A stretch of DNA of 64,000 nucleotides from Hassallia sp050875635 (GTDB taxonomy: Bacteria; Cyanobacteriota; Cyanobacteriia; Cyanobacteriales; Nostocaceae). The position numbers and the translations under genes are program-made. Within the stretch, counting starts at the first letter, position 1. Every line of letters begins with the position of its first letter. The stretch covers positions 8,264-72,263 of the forward strand of contig NZ_JBPAOH010000026.1 of the NCBI RefSeq assembly GCF_050875635.1, written 5' to 3'. Below are positions 1 to 9,789 of this stretch, in pieces. Below the pieces are notes generated by a model. It saw only the letters and a list, made by a program, of their open reading frames with translations, was not told the origin of the DNA and searched no databases.

Positions 1-929
1 AGAGTATCTGCCACTCGCTTTTCTTTGGATATACCTTCTCCGGGTTGGACAAAGCCCATTGACTTTTTGCCAACTCTCTGATCTACAACTTTTTCCAGAC
101 CGACAAAAGCGCCACCACAGATGAATAAAATATTACTTGTATCAATTTGTATACAATCTTGATACGGATGCTTGCGTCCTCCTTGGGGTGGTACGTTGGC
201 GATCGTTCCTTCTAACATCTTCAGCAAAGCTTGCTGTACGCCTTCGCCAGAAACATCCCGTGTAATCGAGGGGTTCTCGCTTTTGCGAGCAATCTTGTCT
301 ATTTCGTCGATGTAGATTATTCCTCTTTGGGCTTCTTCCACATCCAAATCGGCTACTTGCAACAGTCGCAGCAAGATATTTTCTACATCTTCTCCTACAT
401 ACCCGGCTTCCGTCAGCGTTGTGGCATCAGCGACGGCAAAGGGTACATCTAAAATTTTCGCCAAAGTTTGTGCTAACAGGGTTTTACCGCAACCGGTCGG
501 TCCCATCAGCAAAATGTTGGACTTTTGCAACTCTACAGCATCATCTGCCCCAGGTTTGCCACTGCCTTTAGACTGGACGATCGCCAATCGTTTGTAATGA
601 TTGTAAACCGCCACTGACAGCACTTTCTTGGCTTCATCTTGACCAATAACGTGTTCGTCGAGATATTTCTTAATCTCTTGTGGCTTGGGTATTTGATTAA
701 ATGAGATACTGTTAGAGCGAGCGCGACGTTTTTGAGGTGGTTCTGACCGGGGTGCGGCTGGTGGTGTTGCCGCACCATTCGTGTCGAGTAACTCCTCATC
801 TAGTATTTCATTACACAAGTCAACGCATTCATCGCATATGTAGACTCCAGGTCCGGCGATTAATTTACGCACCTGCTCTTGAGACTTGCCACAAAATGAA
901 CATTTTAAATGGGAGTCGTACTTAGTCAT
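1..929 (-). CDS. clpX: ATP-dependent Clp protease ATP-binding subunit ClpX (partial, 3' end outside window)
   Basis: AAA+ unfoldase that recognises substrates and feeds them to the ClpP peptidase in the cytoplasm. About 309 N-terminal residues lie in the window and the C-terminus runs off the left edge. The reading starts MTKYDSHLKC and shows the ClpX zinc-binding domain (Cys10, Cys13, Cys32, Cys35), the Walker A motif GPTGCGKT and the Walker B motif IIYIDEIDK. An in-frame ATG three codons upstream (position 938) is possible, but cyanobacterial ClpX normally begins with M-[ST]-K-Y-D-S-H, so 929 is preferred. It follows clpP by 18 bp, completing the order tig-clpP-clpX on the minus strand, almost certainly one operon. 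Nothing is odd in the visible part. Confidence 0.95.
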   Translation of the reverse strand, partial: MTKYDSHLKCSFCGKSQEQVRKLIAGPGVYICDECVDLCNEILDEELLDTNGAATPPAAPRSEPPQKRRARSNSISFNQIPKPQEIKKYLDEHVIGQDEAKKVLSVAVYNHYKRLAIVQSKGSGKPGADDAVELQKSNILLMGPTGCGKTLLAQTLAKILDVPFAVADATTLTEAGYVGEDVENILLRLLQVADLDVEEAQRGIIYIDEIDKIARKSENPSITRDVSGEGVQQALLKMLEGTIANVPPQGGRKHPYQDCIQIDTSNILFICGGAFVGLEKVVDQRVGKKSMGFVQPGEGISKEKRVADT

Positions 930-947
930 ACCAGCCATACCAGCCTC

Positions 948-1643
948 TTATTTCACAATGGTGACGTTTTCCCCAGCGGTGGGTAGATTTTGTCTGGAAA
1001 TAACTTGGTCGATCAAACCGTAGTTTTTCGCTTCTTCTGCCGACATGAAGAAGTCGCGCTCAGTATCAGCCTCGATTCTTTCTAAGGGTTGACCAGTATG
1101 CTCAGACAATAACTGATTCAACTTTGACTTAATGTAAAGAATTTCTCTTGCCTGAATTTCTATGTCAATTGCTTGCCCTTGAGCGCCACCGAGCGGTTGG
1201 TGAATCATAATCCGAGAATCGGGTAGAGACATCCGCTTACCAGCGGTTCCAGCAGTCAGCAGAAACGCCCCCATGCTCGCAGCTAATCCGAAACAAATAG
1301 TTACAACATCCGGGCGAATTTGTTGTATTGTATCATAGATTGCCATTCCTGCGTAGACCGAGCCGCCGGGAGAATTGATGTACAGTTGAATGTCTTTTTC
1401 TGAGTCTTCCGCATCCAAAAACAACAACTGGGCAACAATTGAGTTAGCAATAGTATCGTCGATTGGCGTGCCCAAAAAGATAATCCGCTCTCGCAGTAAG
1501 CGGGAGAAGATATCGAAAGCTCTTTCTCCCATACCAGATTGCTCTACCACCATCGGGACGATGTTACTAGGGCTGCTTTGAGAGTTAATTTGTCTTAGAC
1601 CCAAACTGTTGATTGGGTCATTTCCCGACTGCGATATAAGCAT
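948..1643 (-). CDS. clpP: ATP-dependent Clp protease proteolytic subunit ClpP
   Basis: Serine peptidase that forms the barrel degraded-protein chamber and partners ClpX/ClpC. The 231-residue product carries the full catalytic triad: Ser123 in GLAASMGAF, His148 in MIHQPLGG and Asp197 in TERDFF. The reading frame extends 19 codons upstream (to 1700), but that stretch is hydrophobic and lies outside the family's usual N-terminus. The internal ATG (MLISQSGNDP) gives a normal length. It sits between tig and clpX on the same strand; an STRR palindrome of about 200 bp separates it from tig, so it may also have its own promoter. Cyanobacteria have several ClpP paralogues; linkage to clpX points to the clpP2-type gene, which is an inference. 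Confidence 0.93.
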   Translation of the reverse strand: MLISQSGNDPINSLGLRQINSQSSPSNIVPMVVEQSGMGERAFDIFSRLLRERIIFLGTPIDDTIANSIVAQLLFLDAEDSEKDIQLYINSPGGSVYAGMAIYDTIQQIRPDVVTICFGLAASMGAFLLTAGTAGKRMSLPDSRIMIHQPLGGAQGQAIDIEIQAREILYIKSKLNQLLSEHTGQPLERIEADTERDFFMSAEEAKNYGLIDQVISRQNLPTAGENVTIVK

Positions 1644-1796
1644 AAAAGAACGTTTGAGAATAATTAGGACAAAGATAAAGCAGCTTTTGCTGCCTAACAC
1701 GAGCGAATTTGATTTGTATTTTAGCTATGTGTTAACCATTATGCCTTATATAAATAGCTCTCGTGTTACACACTATCAAGCTTGGGCGGTAATCTG

Positions 1797-2008
1797 GGTA
1801 GAGGAGAGGGGGGGAGGGGGAGAGGGGGGACAAGGAGAGGGGGAGAGGGGGAGAGGGGGGGACAAGGAGAGGGGGGGATGGGGAGAGTATTATTCAAAAA
1901 TTCTCCTTTTCTCCTTGTCCCCTTGTCCCCTTGTCTCCTTGTCCCCTTGTCCCCTTGTCCCCTTGTCTCCTTGTCTCCCTGCCCCCTGCCCCCTGCCCCC
2001 CTATCTCT
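1797..2008. repeat. Inverted STRR block (G-rich arm, AT core, C-rich arm)
   Basis: The left arm is purine-rich with repeated GGGAGAGGGG and GACAAGGAGA units; the right arm has repeated CCTTGTCC units (period 8). Between them lies a core reading GAGTATTATTCAAAAATTC. The arms are near-complementary, so a transcript could fold into a long hairpin. The same core occurs inverted near 15,880-15,897 in another such block. It lies between tig and clpP and ends at the tig stop codon. Short tandem repeats of this kind are known in heterocystous cyanobacteria; a function here is not shown. Confidence 0.8.
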
Positions 2009-3475
2009 CTACTCTGGAGTAGATTCGCCGTTTTGTTCCTCTACCTCTGGTGCTGCTTCTAATTCCGGTGATGTTTCTTCAGTAGGAGTCAAAGAACCTT
2101 CAGGTACAAGTTCAGCTGCTTCTAATTCCGGTGCTTCTTCAGTAGGAGTCAGAGAACCTTCAGGTACAAGTTCGACTGATGAGTGTTCTATCAGCCAATC
2201 GACGATTTTTTCGGTTGAGAGTTCATTTTCGACTACTGCGCGGAGTCTTTCGGGGTCAACATCTTGATCTGCGTACTCTTGCATCAGTTCTGTAACTCTT
2301 GCCTCGATTTCTTCGGGTGTGGCTTCGATGGACTCGCGTTTACCGATTTCTATAAGTGCAAGCGATCGCTTTAAGCGTTCAATTGCTTCCGGACGCGATC
2401 GCTCTCGCAACTGAGGAATAATATCTTGGGTAAACAGCTTCTTAACATCCAACCCCTGTTGAGAAAGTCGCATCGCTGTTTGCGTCAGCATTTGATCGAC
2501 TTCTTGCTCAATCATCGTTTCTGGTAAGTCTACTTCTACGTGCTTGAGTAATTCTGCTAACAAAGCTTCCTGTTTATTTGCTTTAGTTTTGCTAGCAGCC
2601 TCTTTTTCATACCGTTCTTCTAAAGAAGCACGCAATTCGGCTAATGTATCAAAATCGCTCATTTCTTGAGCCAAATCATCATTTAATTCCGGTAGCTCTT
2701 TTTCTTTAATTTCTTTGAGCGTTACCGTGAATTTGGCGGCTTTTCCGGCTAATTCTTCATTCGCATACGGATCGGGAAACTGAGCGGAAATTTCTTTGGT
2801 TTCCCCAGGATTCATTCCTACCATCCCCGTCACAAATCCGGGAATAAACTTATCTTCCTGCAACTCTACTTGAAAATCTTCTGCTTCTCCACCTGGAATT
2901 GGCTCGGGTTCTGCGGTTTCGTCTTCTCCTTTGAAATACACACCTTTAAAATCCACCACAGCCACATCACCGATTTGCGCTGCACGTCCTTCTACAGGAA
3001 TTAATGTTCCCATTTCCTGACGTTGGCTCTCTAGGACTGTATCCACTTTCTCTGGATCGGATTTTACTTCCTCAGCTTTAACTTCAAAGTCAGTATACTT
3101 AACCAGATTTACTTCCGGTTCTACATCTACACCAGCAGAAAATATCAAAGCTTTGCCCGGTTCATAATTATTAATCAATTCCTCAAACGACGATCGCAAG
3201 CGCGGTTGTCCGATCGCCTGGATGTTTTCTTGTTTTACCGCTTTCTCGATGCCATCTTGAATTATTTCTTCCAGTGCTGCTGCCTTAACTCTAGCTGTAC
3301 CGATGCGCTGTAGCAATATGGGGCGAGGCACCTTGCCTTTGCGAAACCCAGGAATATTAGCATCTTTAGTGAAGTTCTTAATCACCTTTTCGTAAGTTTG
3401 CTTAGTCATTTCTGGCGTAATCTCGATTTCCAGCCCTATTTGGCTAGCGGGAAGTTTTTCCTGGGTGACTTTCAT
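2009..3475 (-). CDS. tig: Trigger factor (ribosome-associated chaperone)
   Basis: Peptidyl-prolyl isomerase and chaperone that binds the ribosome exit tunnel. The 488-residue protein has the N-terminal ribosome-binding domain with the signature GFRKGK (about residues 44-49), a central FKBP-like domain (about 165-255, including GDVAVVDFKG and the FIPGF element), and the long helical C-terminal domain. The C-terminus carries an acidic extension in which the segment ELVPEGSLTPTEE is present twice with a following PELEAA, seen in DNA as a near-exact tandem duplication at about 2060-2180. That tail makes it longer than typical E. coli trigger factor (432 aa). First gene of tig-clpP-clpX. The start MKVTQEKLPASQ matches the cyanobacterial family. 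Confidence 0.95.
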   Translation of the reverse strand: MKVTQEKLPASQIGLEIEITPEMTKQTYEKVIKNFTKDANIPGFRKGKVPRPILLQRIGTARVKAAALEEIIQDGIEKAVKQENIQAIGQPRLRSSFEELINNYEPGKALIFSAGVDVEPEVNLVKYTDFEVKAEEVKSDPEKVDTVLESQRQEMGTLIPVEGRAAQIGDVAVVDFKGVYFKGEDETAEPEPIPGGEAEDFQVELQEDKFIPGFVTGMVGMNPGETKEISAQFPDPYANEELAGKAAKFTVTLKEIKEKELPELNDDLAQEMSDFDTLAELRASLEERYEKEAASKTKANKQEALLAELLKHVEVDLPETMIEQEVDQMLTQTAMRLSQQGLDVKKLFTQDIIPQLRERSRPEAIERLKRSLALIEIGKRESIEATPEEIEARVTELMQEYADQDVDPERLRAVVENELSTEKIVDWLIEHSSVELVPEGSLTPTEEAPELEAAELVPEGSLTPTEETSPELEAAPEVEEQNGESTPE

Positions 3476-3627
3476 GCTTCGTCTGTGTTGTCTGCTATTT
3501 TTACTCGGAGTGGACTAGAGACGCATACGAGTAGAGCGTCTAAATTGAAAAATGGATGCCCTTCAGCAGAGATCCAGTTTACTGCTAATGTCAAAGCACT
3601 TGACACTAATTGCGTAATAACTTTACG

Positions 3628-3771
3628 TGGGGCATGGGTCATGGGGCATTGGGCATGGGGCATTGGGCATGGGGCATTGGGCATTGGGCTTCTCCCCTTT
3701 CCCCTTGTCTCCTTGTCTCCCCATTCCCCATTGCCCATTGCCCATTCCCCATTCCCCATTCCCCAAATCGA
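3628..3771. repeat. Heptameric STRR inverted repeat upstream of tig
   Basis: Repeats of GGGCATT and GGGGCAT (period 7) are followed after a short CCCCTTGTCTCC segment by complementary CCCATTG and CCCCATT repeats. It is an inverted arrangement of heptanucleotide STRRs, able to form a hairpin, about 150-300 bp upstream of tig. Confidence 0.75.
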
Positions 3772-4250
3772 AATTAGTTTTTCGTGGGGCTTACACCGTG
3801 ATATCCTGGTTTTCAACCAGCAGTTCGTCTTTGTGCTTTTAGCCTCAAGCGCCAGTTGCCTTGAGGTATAGCTCAAAAACGTCCATTTGCATCATAGTAT
3901 AACCATCATCCTGCGAACCTAGTTTACACAGAATGGAAGATTAAGGCGATCGCCATTTGGCTTCTACGGCAACAAAAGTGCAGATATCAAACTTGTTTTA
4001 GCGCTAAATATGAAAGTTTGTTATATAATATTTATTTTAAATTGGTAGAAATTTAAAATAGTAATTGTTGGAAATTGCAACATTACTTAAAATGACCAAG
4101 AAAATAAATAATGTATTAAATTAAAAGATACCTAAGTGAACTATTCGGATTTATTTTATATCTGCTATTGATAATTACATATGGATCAATCGGGGATTTG
4201 ACCAGCAAAAAATTGCAAATAACAACTTATTAAGTAAGGAGGAAGCAAAT
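3772..4250. other. AT-rich divergent intergenic region (tig / asd)
   Basis: No credible gene is seen. The stretch separates the divergent tig and asd genes and becomes strongly AT-rich from about 3990 to 4180, as expected for promoters. A good Shine-Dalgarno AAGGAGG lies at about 4236-4243, just before the asd TTG start. Confidence 0.5.
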
Positions 4251-5294
4251 TTGTCTAAATCCTATAGTGTAGCTATTTTAGGAGCGACTGGTGCAGTTGG
4301 CAAAGAATTACTGCAATTGTTAGAAAGTCGTAATTTTCCAGTTGATAATTTAAAGTTATTAGCGTCCGCTCGTAGTGCAGGGCAGACTCTACCGTTTAAA
4401 GGAGAAAATTTGCCAGTAGAGGCAGTAAGCAACGATGCCTTTGATAATGTAGATATTGTGCTGGCTAGCGCCGGAGGTTCGATATCCAAAGTTTGGGCAA
4501 CAATAGCTGTCGCAGCGGGTGCGGTGGTAATTGATAATTCCAGTGCTTTCCGGATGAATCCAGAAGTCCCTTTAGTAGTTCCAGAGGTAAATCCCCAAGC
4601 CGCAGCTAACCATACTGGCATTATTGCTAACCCCAACTGTACGACAATTTTAATGGCGTTAGCAGTCTATCCATTGCATCAAGTTAAGCCTGTACAGCGC
4701 ATTGTCGCTGCAACTTATCAATCTGCAAGTGGTGCTGGTGCCAAAGCAATGGCAGAAGTAACAACCCAAACAAGCGCCATTTTACAAGGACAAAAACCAG
4801 TTGCGGAAGTATTTCCTTACCCGTTAGCGTTTAATTTATTTCCGCATAACTCCCCATTGAATGATTTGGGATACTGCGAGGAAGAAATGAAAATGGTTAA
4901 CGAAACCAGAAAAATATTTGGAAATCAAGATATAAGAATTACCGCAACTTGTGTACGGGTTCCCGTACTTCGCGCTCACTCGGAAGCAATTAATCTAGAA
5001 TTTGCCACACCTTTTGCTGTGGAATCAGCAAGAGAAATTTTAAGTAATTCCCCTGGTATCAAATTGGTAGAAAATTGGGAAACAAATCATTTTCCGATGC
5101 CAATTGAAGCTAGCGGGCAAGATGACGTTTTAGTTGGGAGAATTCGTCAGGATATATCTCATCCGTGCGGATTAGAACTGTGGCTGTGTGGCGACCAAAT
5201 TCGTAAAGGTGCCGCGTTAAATGCAGTGCAAATTGCGGAGTTGTTGGTGGAAAAAAAGATACTAAAACCGATGGCAAGTTACGTTTCTAGTTAA
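4251..5294 (+). CDS. asd: Aspartate-semialdehyde dehydrogenase
   Basis: Reduces aspartyl-4-phosphate to aspartate semialdehyde with NADPH, the branch point to lysine/DAP, threonine and methionine. The 347-residue protein has the nucleotide-binding loop GATGAVG (residues 11-17), the catalytic cysteine Cys130 in ANPNCTT and the catalytic histidine His243 in VLRAHSEA. The start is TTG at 4251, chosen because a strong AAGGAGG site precedes it by 7-8 bases and the protein begins right at the Rossmann fold. It heads the plus-strand cluster asd-dapA-rnj; dapA follows after 165 bp and catalyses the next DAP-pathway step. Confidence 0.96.
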   Translation: MSKSYSVAILGATGAVGKELLQLLESRNFPVDNLKLLASARSAGQTLPFKGENLPVEAVSNDAFDNVDIVLASAGGSISKVWATIAVAAGAVVIDNSSAFRMNPEVPLVVPEVNPQAAANHTGIIANPNCTTILMALAVYPLHQVKPVQRIVAATYQSASGAGAKAMAEVTTQTSAILQGQKPVAEVFPYPLAFNLFPHNSPLNDLGYCEEEMKMVNETRKIFGNQDIRITATCVRVPVLRAHSEAINLEFATPFAVESAREILSNSPGIKLVENWETNHFPMPIEASGQDDVLVGRIRQDISHPCGLELWLCGDQIRKGAALNAVQIAELLVEKKILKPMASYVSS

Positions 5295-5459
5295 GAAAAA
5301 AAGTAAATTTATATCGCGAAAATTACTAACGTAAGATACAGAAAAAGAAATGAAAATGTGCAAATCACGCTATTATAGCAATTTGCAGATCGGTTATGAC
5401 AAGAGAAAGCCACCAAGATACAAAAAAATAGCATCCATTTAATTAGGAGTGAAAAAAGG

Positions 5460-6356
5460 GTGGTAGATTTTGGTAGAGTTTTAACCGCGATGATTACGCC
5501 GTTTAAAGCAGACGGCAGTGTTAATTACGATGTAGCCGCCGAATTGGCAGCACATCTAGCGAAAAACGGTACAGATACACTGGTGGTATGCGGGACAACT
5601 GGGGAATCACCTTCTTTAAGTTGGGAAGAGGAATATCAGTTGTTTGTTGTGGTGTCCGAAGCGGTGGCAGGAAAAGCAAAAGTAATGGCAGGATGTGGTT
5701 CTAATTCTACGAAAGAAGCGATCGCTGCTACTCAAAAAGCCGCTAAAATAGGAATAGATGGATCTTTACAAGTTGTACCTTATTACAACAAACCGCCGCA
5801 AGCCGGCTTAAAAGCGCACTTTCAGGCGATCGCCCAAGCCTGTCCCGACCTCCCAATGTTGTTATACAATGTCCCAGGTCGTACTGGTCAAAACCTCAGT
5901 GCAGAAACAGTAGCAGGTTTAGCCGAGGTAAACAACATTGTCGGGATTAAAGAAGCTAGTGGTAATATAGACCAGGCAAGTGAAATTCGCCGCTTGACAC
6001 CGAAAGAATTTCAGATTTACTCTGGAGATGATTCACTAACTTTGCCTTTGTTAGCGATCGGGGCAAAGGGAGTAGTCAGCGTGGCGAGTCATCTGGTAGG
6101 AACCCAACTACAGCAGATGATCCAAGCCTTTTCAGCGGGAAAAACTCAAGTTGCTACTGAGATTCATTTGCAATTATTTCCGTTGTTTAAAGCTTTATTT
6201 AAAACTACAAATCCCATTCCACTTAAGAAAGCTTTGCAACTTCAAGGTTGGGAGGTAGGTTCAACTCGTCTACCGCTGTGTGAAGCCGACGCAGAAGTAA
6301 CTCAAAAATTAAAGTCGGTTCTTCAGGAACTTAATTTAATTCAAGCACAAACTTGA
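5460..6356 (+). CDS. dapA: 4-hydroxy-tetrahydrodipicolinate synthase
   Basis: Condenses pyruvate with aspartate semialdehyde, the first committed step to diaminopimelate and lysine. The 298-residue protein has the Schiff-base lysine Lys164 in VGIKEASG, the catalytic tyrosine Tyr136 in LLYNVPGRTGQ and the threonine pair in CGTTGES (44-50), the usual layout of an N-acetylneuraminate-lyase-fold enzyme. The start is GTG at 5460, about 11 bases after AGGAG. It follows asd and precedes rnj; the conserved order suggests a loose operon, though a 265-bp gap precedes rnj. Confidence 0.96.
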   Translation: MVDFGRVLTAMITPFKADGSVNYDVAAELAAHLAKNGTDTLVVCGTTGESPSLSWEEEYQLFVVVSEAVAGKAKVMAGCGSNSTKEAIAATQKAAKIGIDGSLQVVPYYNKPPQAGLKAHFQAIAQACPDLPMLLYNVPGRTGQNLSAETVAGLAEVNNIVGIKEASGNIDQASEIRRLTPKEFQIYSGDDSLTLPLLAIGAKGVVSVASHLVGTQLQQMIQAFSAGKTQVATEIHLQLFPLFKALFKTTNPIPLKKALQLQGWEVGSTRLPLCEADAEVTQKLKSVLQELNLIQAQT

Positions 6357-6621
6357 TGAGAAACAAGCAAATTTTGGCGCTCCGCAGTTACTGAGAAAAA
6401 GACGTAATTCTAACCAGGTTGTACAGATGAAGCCTGTGTTAAGACTAACGATATAGTATGAAATTTCAGTGTGTAAAGTCAATTTTATTTATTGAACAAC
6501 AGTTCCATCTGAATTTAAAATTCACGCTTTTTCAAAGTGACATAAAACACAAATACTGTTGCCTGTAATAGAAGACAGCTTACTTACAACTTATTAACCG
6601 CAAACAACAATCCAGGAGAAA

Positions 6622-8400
6622 ATGGTTAAAAACGAAGCTAACTCCGCCCTAAAAATCATTCCATTGGGCGGCTTACATGAAATTGGTAAAAATACCTGCG
6701 TTTTCGAGTATGATGACGAAATTATCCTGTTAGATGCAGGTTTGGCTTTCCCAACAGAGGCAATGCATGGAGTAAATATTGTTCTGCCGGATACAACTTA
6801 TCTGCGGGAAAATCGCCACAAAATTAAAGGGATGATCGTTACCCACGGTCATGAAGACCATATTGGGGGTATCGCTTTTCACCTAAAGCAATTTGACATT
6901 CCGGTGATTTATGGTCCGAGACTAGCACTGGCAATGCTAGAAGGGAAATTAGAAGAAGCCGGTGTACGCGATCGCACTGAATTAAGAACAGTCAGACCCC
7001 GTGATGTGGTGCGATTTGGCAAATCATTTGTAGTCGAGTATATCCGTAATACTCATTCCATCGCCGATAGTTTCACTGTGGCAATTAACACCCCTGTAGG
7101 TGTAATTATTCACACAGGCGACTTTAAATTTGACCACACCCCAGTCGATGGTGAGCATTTTGACTTGCAACGGTTAGCCGAACACGGCGAAAAAGGCGTA
7201 CTTTGCCTGATGAGTGACTCCACCAACTCAGAAGTACCCGGATTTACCCCTTCAGAACGTTCAGTTTATCCCAACCTAGAACGCATCTTCATGCAAACAC
7301 CTGGGCGACTGTTCGTGACTACCTTCGCTTCCAGCGTGCATCGCATCAACATGACTTTACAGCTAGCGCAGAAGTATAACCGAGTTGTGGCGGTTGTCGG
7401 GCGTTCAATGCTGAATTTGATAGCCCATGCGCGTAATCTTGGTTACATTAAGTGCGAAGATAATCTTTTACAGCCGTTACACGCGGTTCGGAATTTACCA
7501 GAAGATAAAGTGCTGATTTTGACTACGGGTTCTCAGGGCGAACCGATGTCAGCAATGACACGGATTGCCAACAAAGAACATCCTCATATCAGAATCAGGC
7601 AAGGCGATACAGTAGTATTCTCAGCTAACCCGATTCCCGGAAATACGATCGCTGTCGTCAACACCATCGATAAGTTGATGATGCAGGGCGCAAATGTAAT
7701 TTACGGTAGAGAAAAAGGAATACACGTATCCGGTCACGGCTGTCAAGAAGACCAAAAGCTAATGATGGCGTTGACTCGACCCAAGTTCTTTTTACCGATT
7801 CACGGCGAACATCGAATGCTGGTGAAGCACTCCCAGACGGCTCAAAGTGTGGGCATTCCGGCAGAGAATATGGTGATTATACAGAATGGCGATGTAATAG
7901 AATTAACGGAAAATTCTATTAAAGTTGCTGGAAAAGTGCCGTCTGGTATAGAGTTGGTAGATACTTCTAGTTCTGGGATGGTTAGCTCCAAAGTATTGCA
8001 AGAACGGCAACGCATGGCTTCCGAAGGCATTATTACCATCGCTGCGGCAATCGATTGGAGTGGCAAGCTGATGGCAAAACCAGAAATTCACCTGCGCGGG
8101 GTGGTGACAAGTATAGAGCGATCGCTGCTGCAAAAATGGGTACAACAGCGGATTGAAGAAATTCTCAGCGTGCGTTGGTCTGAATTTAGCAATCCTGGCT
8201 TTGAAAGCGAGCAATCAGAGATGGACTGGGGTGGATTGCAAGGCGTTTTAGAGCGGGAATTGCAACGATCCATCAGAAAAGAGTTGCAATGTCAACCATC
8301 TGTAACTTTGTTGATGCAAACTCCTGATGAACCTCCGGTGAAAGTTGCTACCGACGGCAGAAGGCGCCGGACTCGCACTGCTGCTCAAGTGGCATCGTAG
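6622..8400 (+). CDS. rnj: Ribonuclease J
   Basis: Metallo-beta-lactamase/beta-CASP ribonuclease for mRNA decay and rRNA maturation. The 592-residue protein shows the zinc motif THGHEDHIGG (His75, His77, Asp79, His80), a later HTGDFKFDHTP element, the DSTNSE element of the beta-CASP domain, and HVSGHG plus PIHGEHRML near residue 400. A C-terminal domain of about 130 residues ends in an Arg-rich tail (GRRRRTRTAA). The start ATG is preceded by CCAGGAGAAA. In cyanobacteria rnj commonly follows asd-dapA, as here. No oddities. Confidence 0.95.
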   Translation: MVKNEANSALKIIPLGGLHEIGKNTCVFEYDDEIILLDAGLAFPTEAMHGVNIVLPDTTYLRENRHKIKGMIVTHGHEDHIGGIAFHLKQFDIPVIYGPRLALAMLEGKLEEAGVRDRTELRTVRPRDVVRFGKSFVVEYIRNTHSIADSFTVAINTPVGVIIHTGDFKFDHTPVDGEHFDLQRLAEHGEKGVLCLMSDSTNSEVPGFTPSERSVYPNLERIFMQTPGRLFVTTFASSVHRINMTLQLAQKYNRVVAVVGRSMLNLIAHARNLGYIKCEDNLLQPLHAVRNLPEDKVLILTTGSQGEPMSAMTRIANKEHPHIRIRQGDTVVFSANPIPGNTIAVVNTIDKLMMQGANVIYGREKGIHVSGHGCQEDQKLMMALTRPKFFLPIHGEHRMLVKHSQTAQSVGIPAENMVIIQNGDVIELTENSIKVAGKVPSGIELVDTSSSGMVSSKVLQERQRMASEGIITIAAAIDWSGKLMAKPEIHLRGVVTSIERSLLQKWVQQRIEEILSVRWSEFSNPGFESEQSEMDWGGLQGVLERELQRSIRKELQCQPSVTLLMQTPDEPPVKVATDGRRRRTRTAAQVAS

Positions 8401-8410
8401 GGAATTTAAG

Positions 8411-8530
8411 AGAAAAGCTCACGCAAAGACGCAAAGAGGCAAAGAAAGTTATTCTTGGCGACTTTGCACGCCAGTCGCCTCAACGGGGGGGAACCCCCGC
8501 ACGGCGCTGGCTTGTCTTGGTGTGAGATAA
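8411..8530. repeat. Dispersed intergenic repeat with palindromic segment
   Basis: Contains CACGCAAAGACGCAAAG (about 8419-8435), whose reverse complement reappears near 53,736-53,753. A GC-rich palindromic stretch follows, with CCAGTCGCC, GGGGGG-AACCCCC and CGGCGCTGGC (about 8470-8512). Related GC-rich versions occur near 12,183-12,272 and 27,320-27,362. It sits between rnj and the methyltransferase gene and looks like dispersed repeat debris rather than a gene. Confidence 0.55.
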
Positions 8531-8565
8531 AGTAAGCGAGTTAACCCTTGGAAGGAGGCGTTTAA

Positions 8566-9789
8566 TTGCTAAAAGTACTTGATGTATTTGCAGGCGCTGG
8601 AGGATTCAGTCTGGGGTTTAAGCTAGCAGGAAATAGCATTATTGGAGCAATAGAAGAAGACGAGTGGGCTGCGGAAACATTTGCATATAATCACAAAGAT
8701 GCAAAAGTACTTGTTGGAGACATACAAAAGTTTTCAGATGAATATTTGATAAATGCATTTAAGGATAATTTACCTGATGTTGTTTTAGGTGGACCACCTT
8801 GCCAAGGATACTCAAACTGTAGAAAAAATGCAGGCGACCCAAAAGACCCTAGAAATTCTTTGTTTCAAGATTTTTTAAGAGTTGGCAAATTATTCAAACC
8901 AGAGTTATTAATCATGGAGAATGTGCCTGGACTGATAAGTGCCAAGACAATCTCAGGAGAGCCTGTTATTGAAATTATAAAAACAGAACTAGAAACAATT
9001 GGATATTATGTATACACCGATATACTAGAAGCTGTTAGATACGGAATACCACAAATAAGGCGCAGGCTGTTTGTTATTGCCTCTCGTCTCAAGTTGAAAA
9101 TACCTTTTCCAGAAGCTACTCACTATTTTTCAAATAATAAACAGTTACAAATTTTTGACTCGACACTAAAGTTATGTCCTACATTATGGGAGGCTATTTC
9201 CGATTTGCCTGATATCAATGCTAGAGAAGGTAACGAGGAAGTTGAATATGATAAAGAACCTAGCAATGAGTATCAGTATCAAATGCGAATCAGTTCTCGA
9301 AAAGTGTACAATCACGTAGCTATGAAACATTCTCAACGAACTATAGAACGTTTTAAATTAATGTCTTGGGGAGACTCGCTTGCCGACGTTCCTGAATATT
9401 TAAAACCATATAAAAGAAATAGCAATAAGATTATATCTGAAAAAGTATACGCTCAAAATAGTAGAAGATTATATCCGCACAAACCATGTCATACTATTCC
9501 GGCTTCATTTTATGCAAATTTTGTACATCCATATAAAAATAGAAACTTTACTGCCAGAGAAGGTGCAAGAATTCAATCATTTCCAGATTGGTTTGTCTTT
9601 AAAGGCAAACCAACTGTTGTCAGTCACAAGCTACTTATAAAAGAAGGTAGAACAGCAGAAAAACATCTCTGTCAATATAATCAAATTGGTAACGCCGTAC
9701 CGCCACTATTAGGAAAAGCGATCGCTGAGAATATTAGTAGAAATTATAAAAATACTTATGCTAGTACATGGAGCGAATCTCAGAGCTAA
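8566..9789 (+). CDS. DNA (cytosine-5-)-methyltransferase, type II restriction-modification
   Basis: Transfers a methyl group from SAM to C5 of cytosine in a specific DNA site. The 407-residue protein has all core motifs: motif I LDVFAGAGGFSLGF (5-18), motif IV GGPPCQGYS with the nucleophile Cys79, motif VI MENVPG (117-122), motif VIII QIRRRLFVIA (163-172) and motif X QIGNAVPPLLGKAI near the C-terminus. The start is TTG at 8566, with GGAGG upstream. Its end overlaps by 32 bp the start of the neighbouring nuclease gene, the compact arrangement of an R-M system. Lower GC and fewer HIP1 octamers than the neighbours suggest horizontal acquisition. Specificity cannot be read from sequence; the partner suggests a Bpu10I-like site. 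Confidence 0.93.
   Translation: MLKVLDVFAGAGGFSLGFKLAGNSIIGAIEEDEWAAETFAYNHKDAKVLVGDIQKFSDEYLINAFKDNLPDVVLGGPPCQGYSNCRKNAGDPKDPRNSLFQDFLRVGKLFKPELLIMENVPGLISAKTISGEPVIEIIKTELETIGYYVYTDILEAVRYGIPQIRRRLFVIASRLKLKIPFPEATHYFSNNKQLQIFDSTLKLCPTLWEAISDLPDINAREGNEEVEYDKEPSNEYQYQMRISSRKVYNHVAMKHSQRTIERFKLMSWGDSLADVPEYLKPYKRNSNKIISEKVYAQNSRRLYPHKPCHTIPASFYANFVHPYKNRNFTAREGARIQSFPDWFVFKGKPTVVSHKLLIKEGRTAEKHLCQYNQIGNAVPPLLGKAIAENISRNYKNTYASTWSESQS

Noticed and set aside
3472..3876. 134-codon frame upstream of tig
   Set aside because: Its centre is translated heptamer STRR (MGNGEWG-type repeats); no family.
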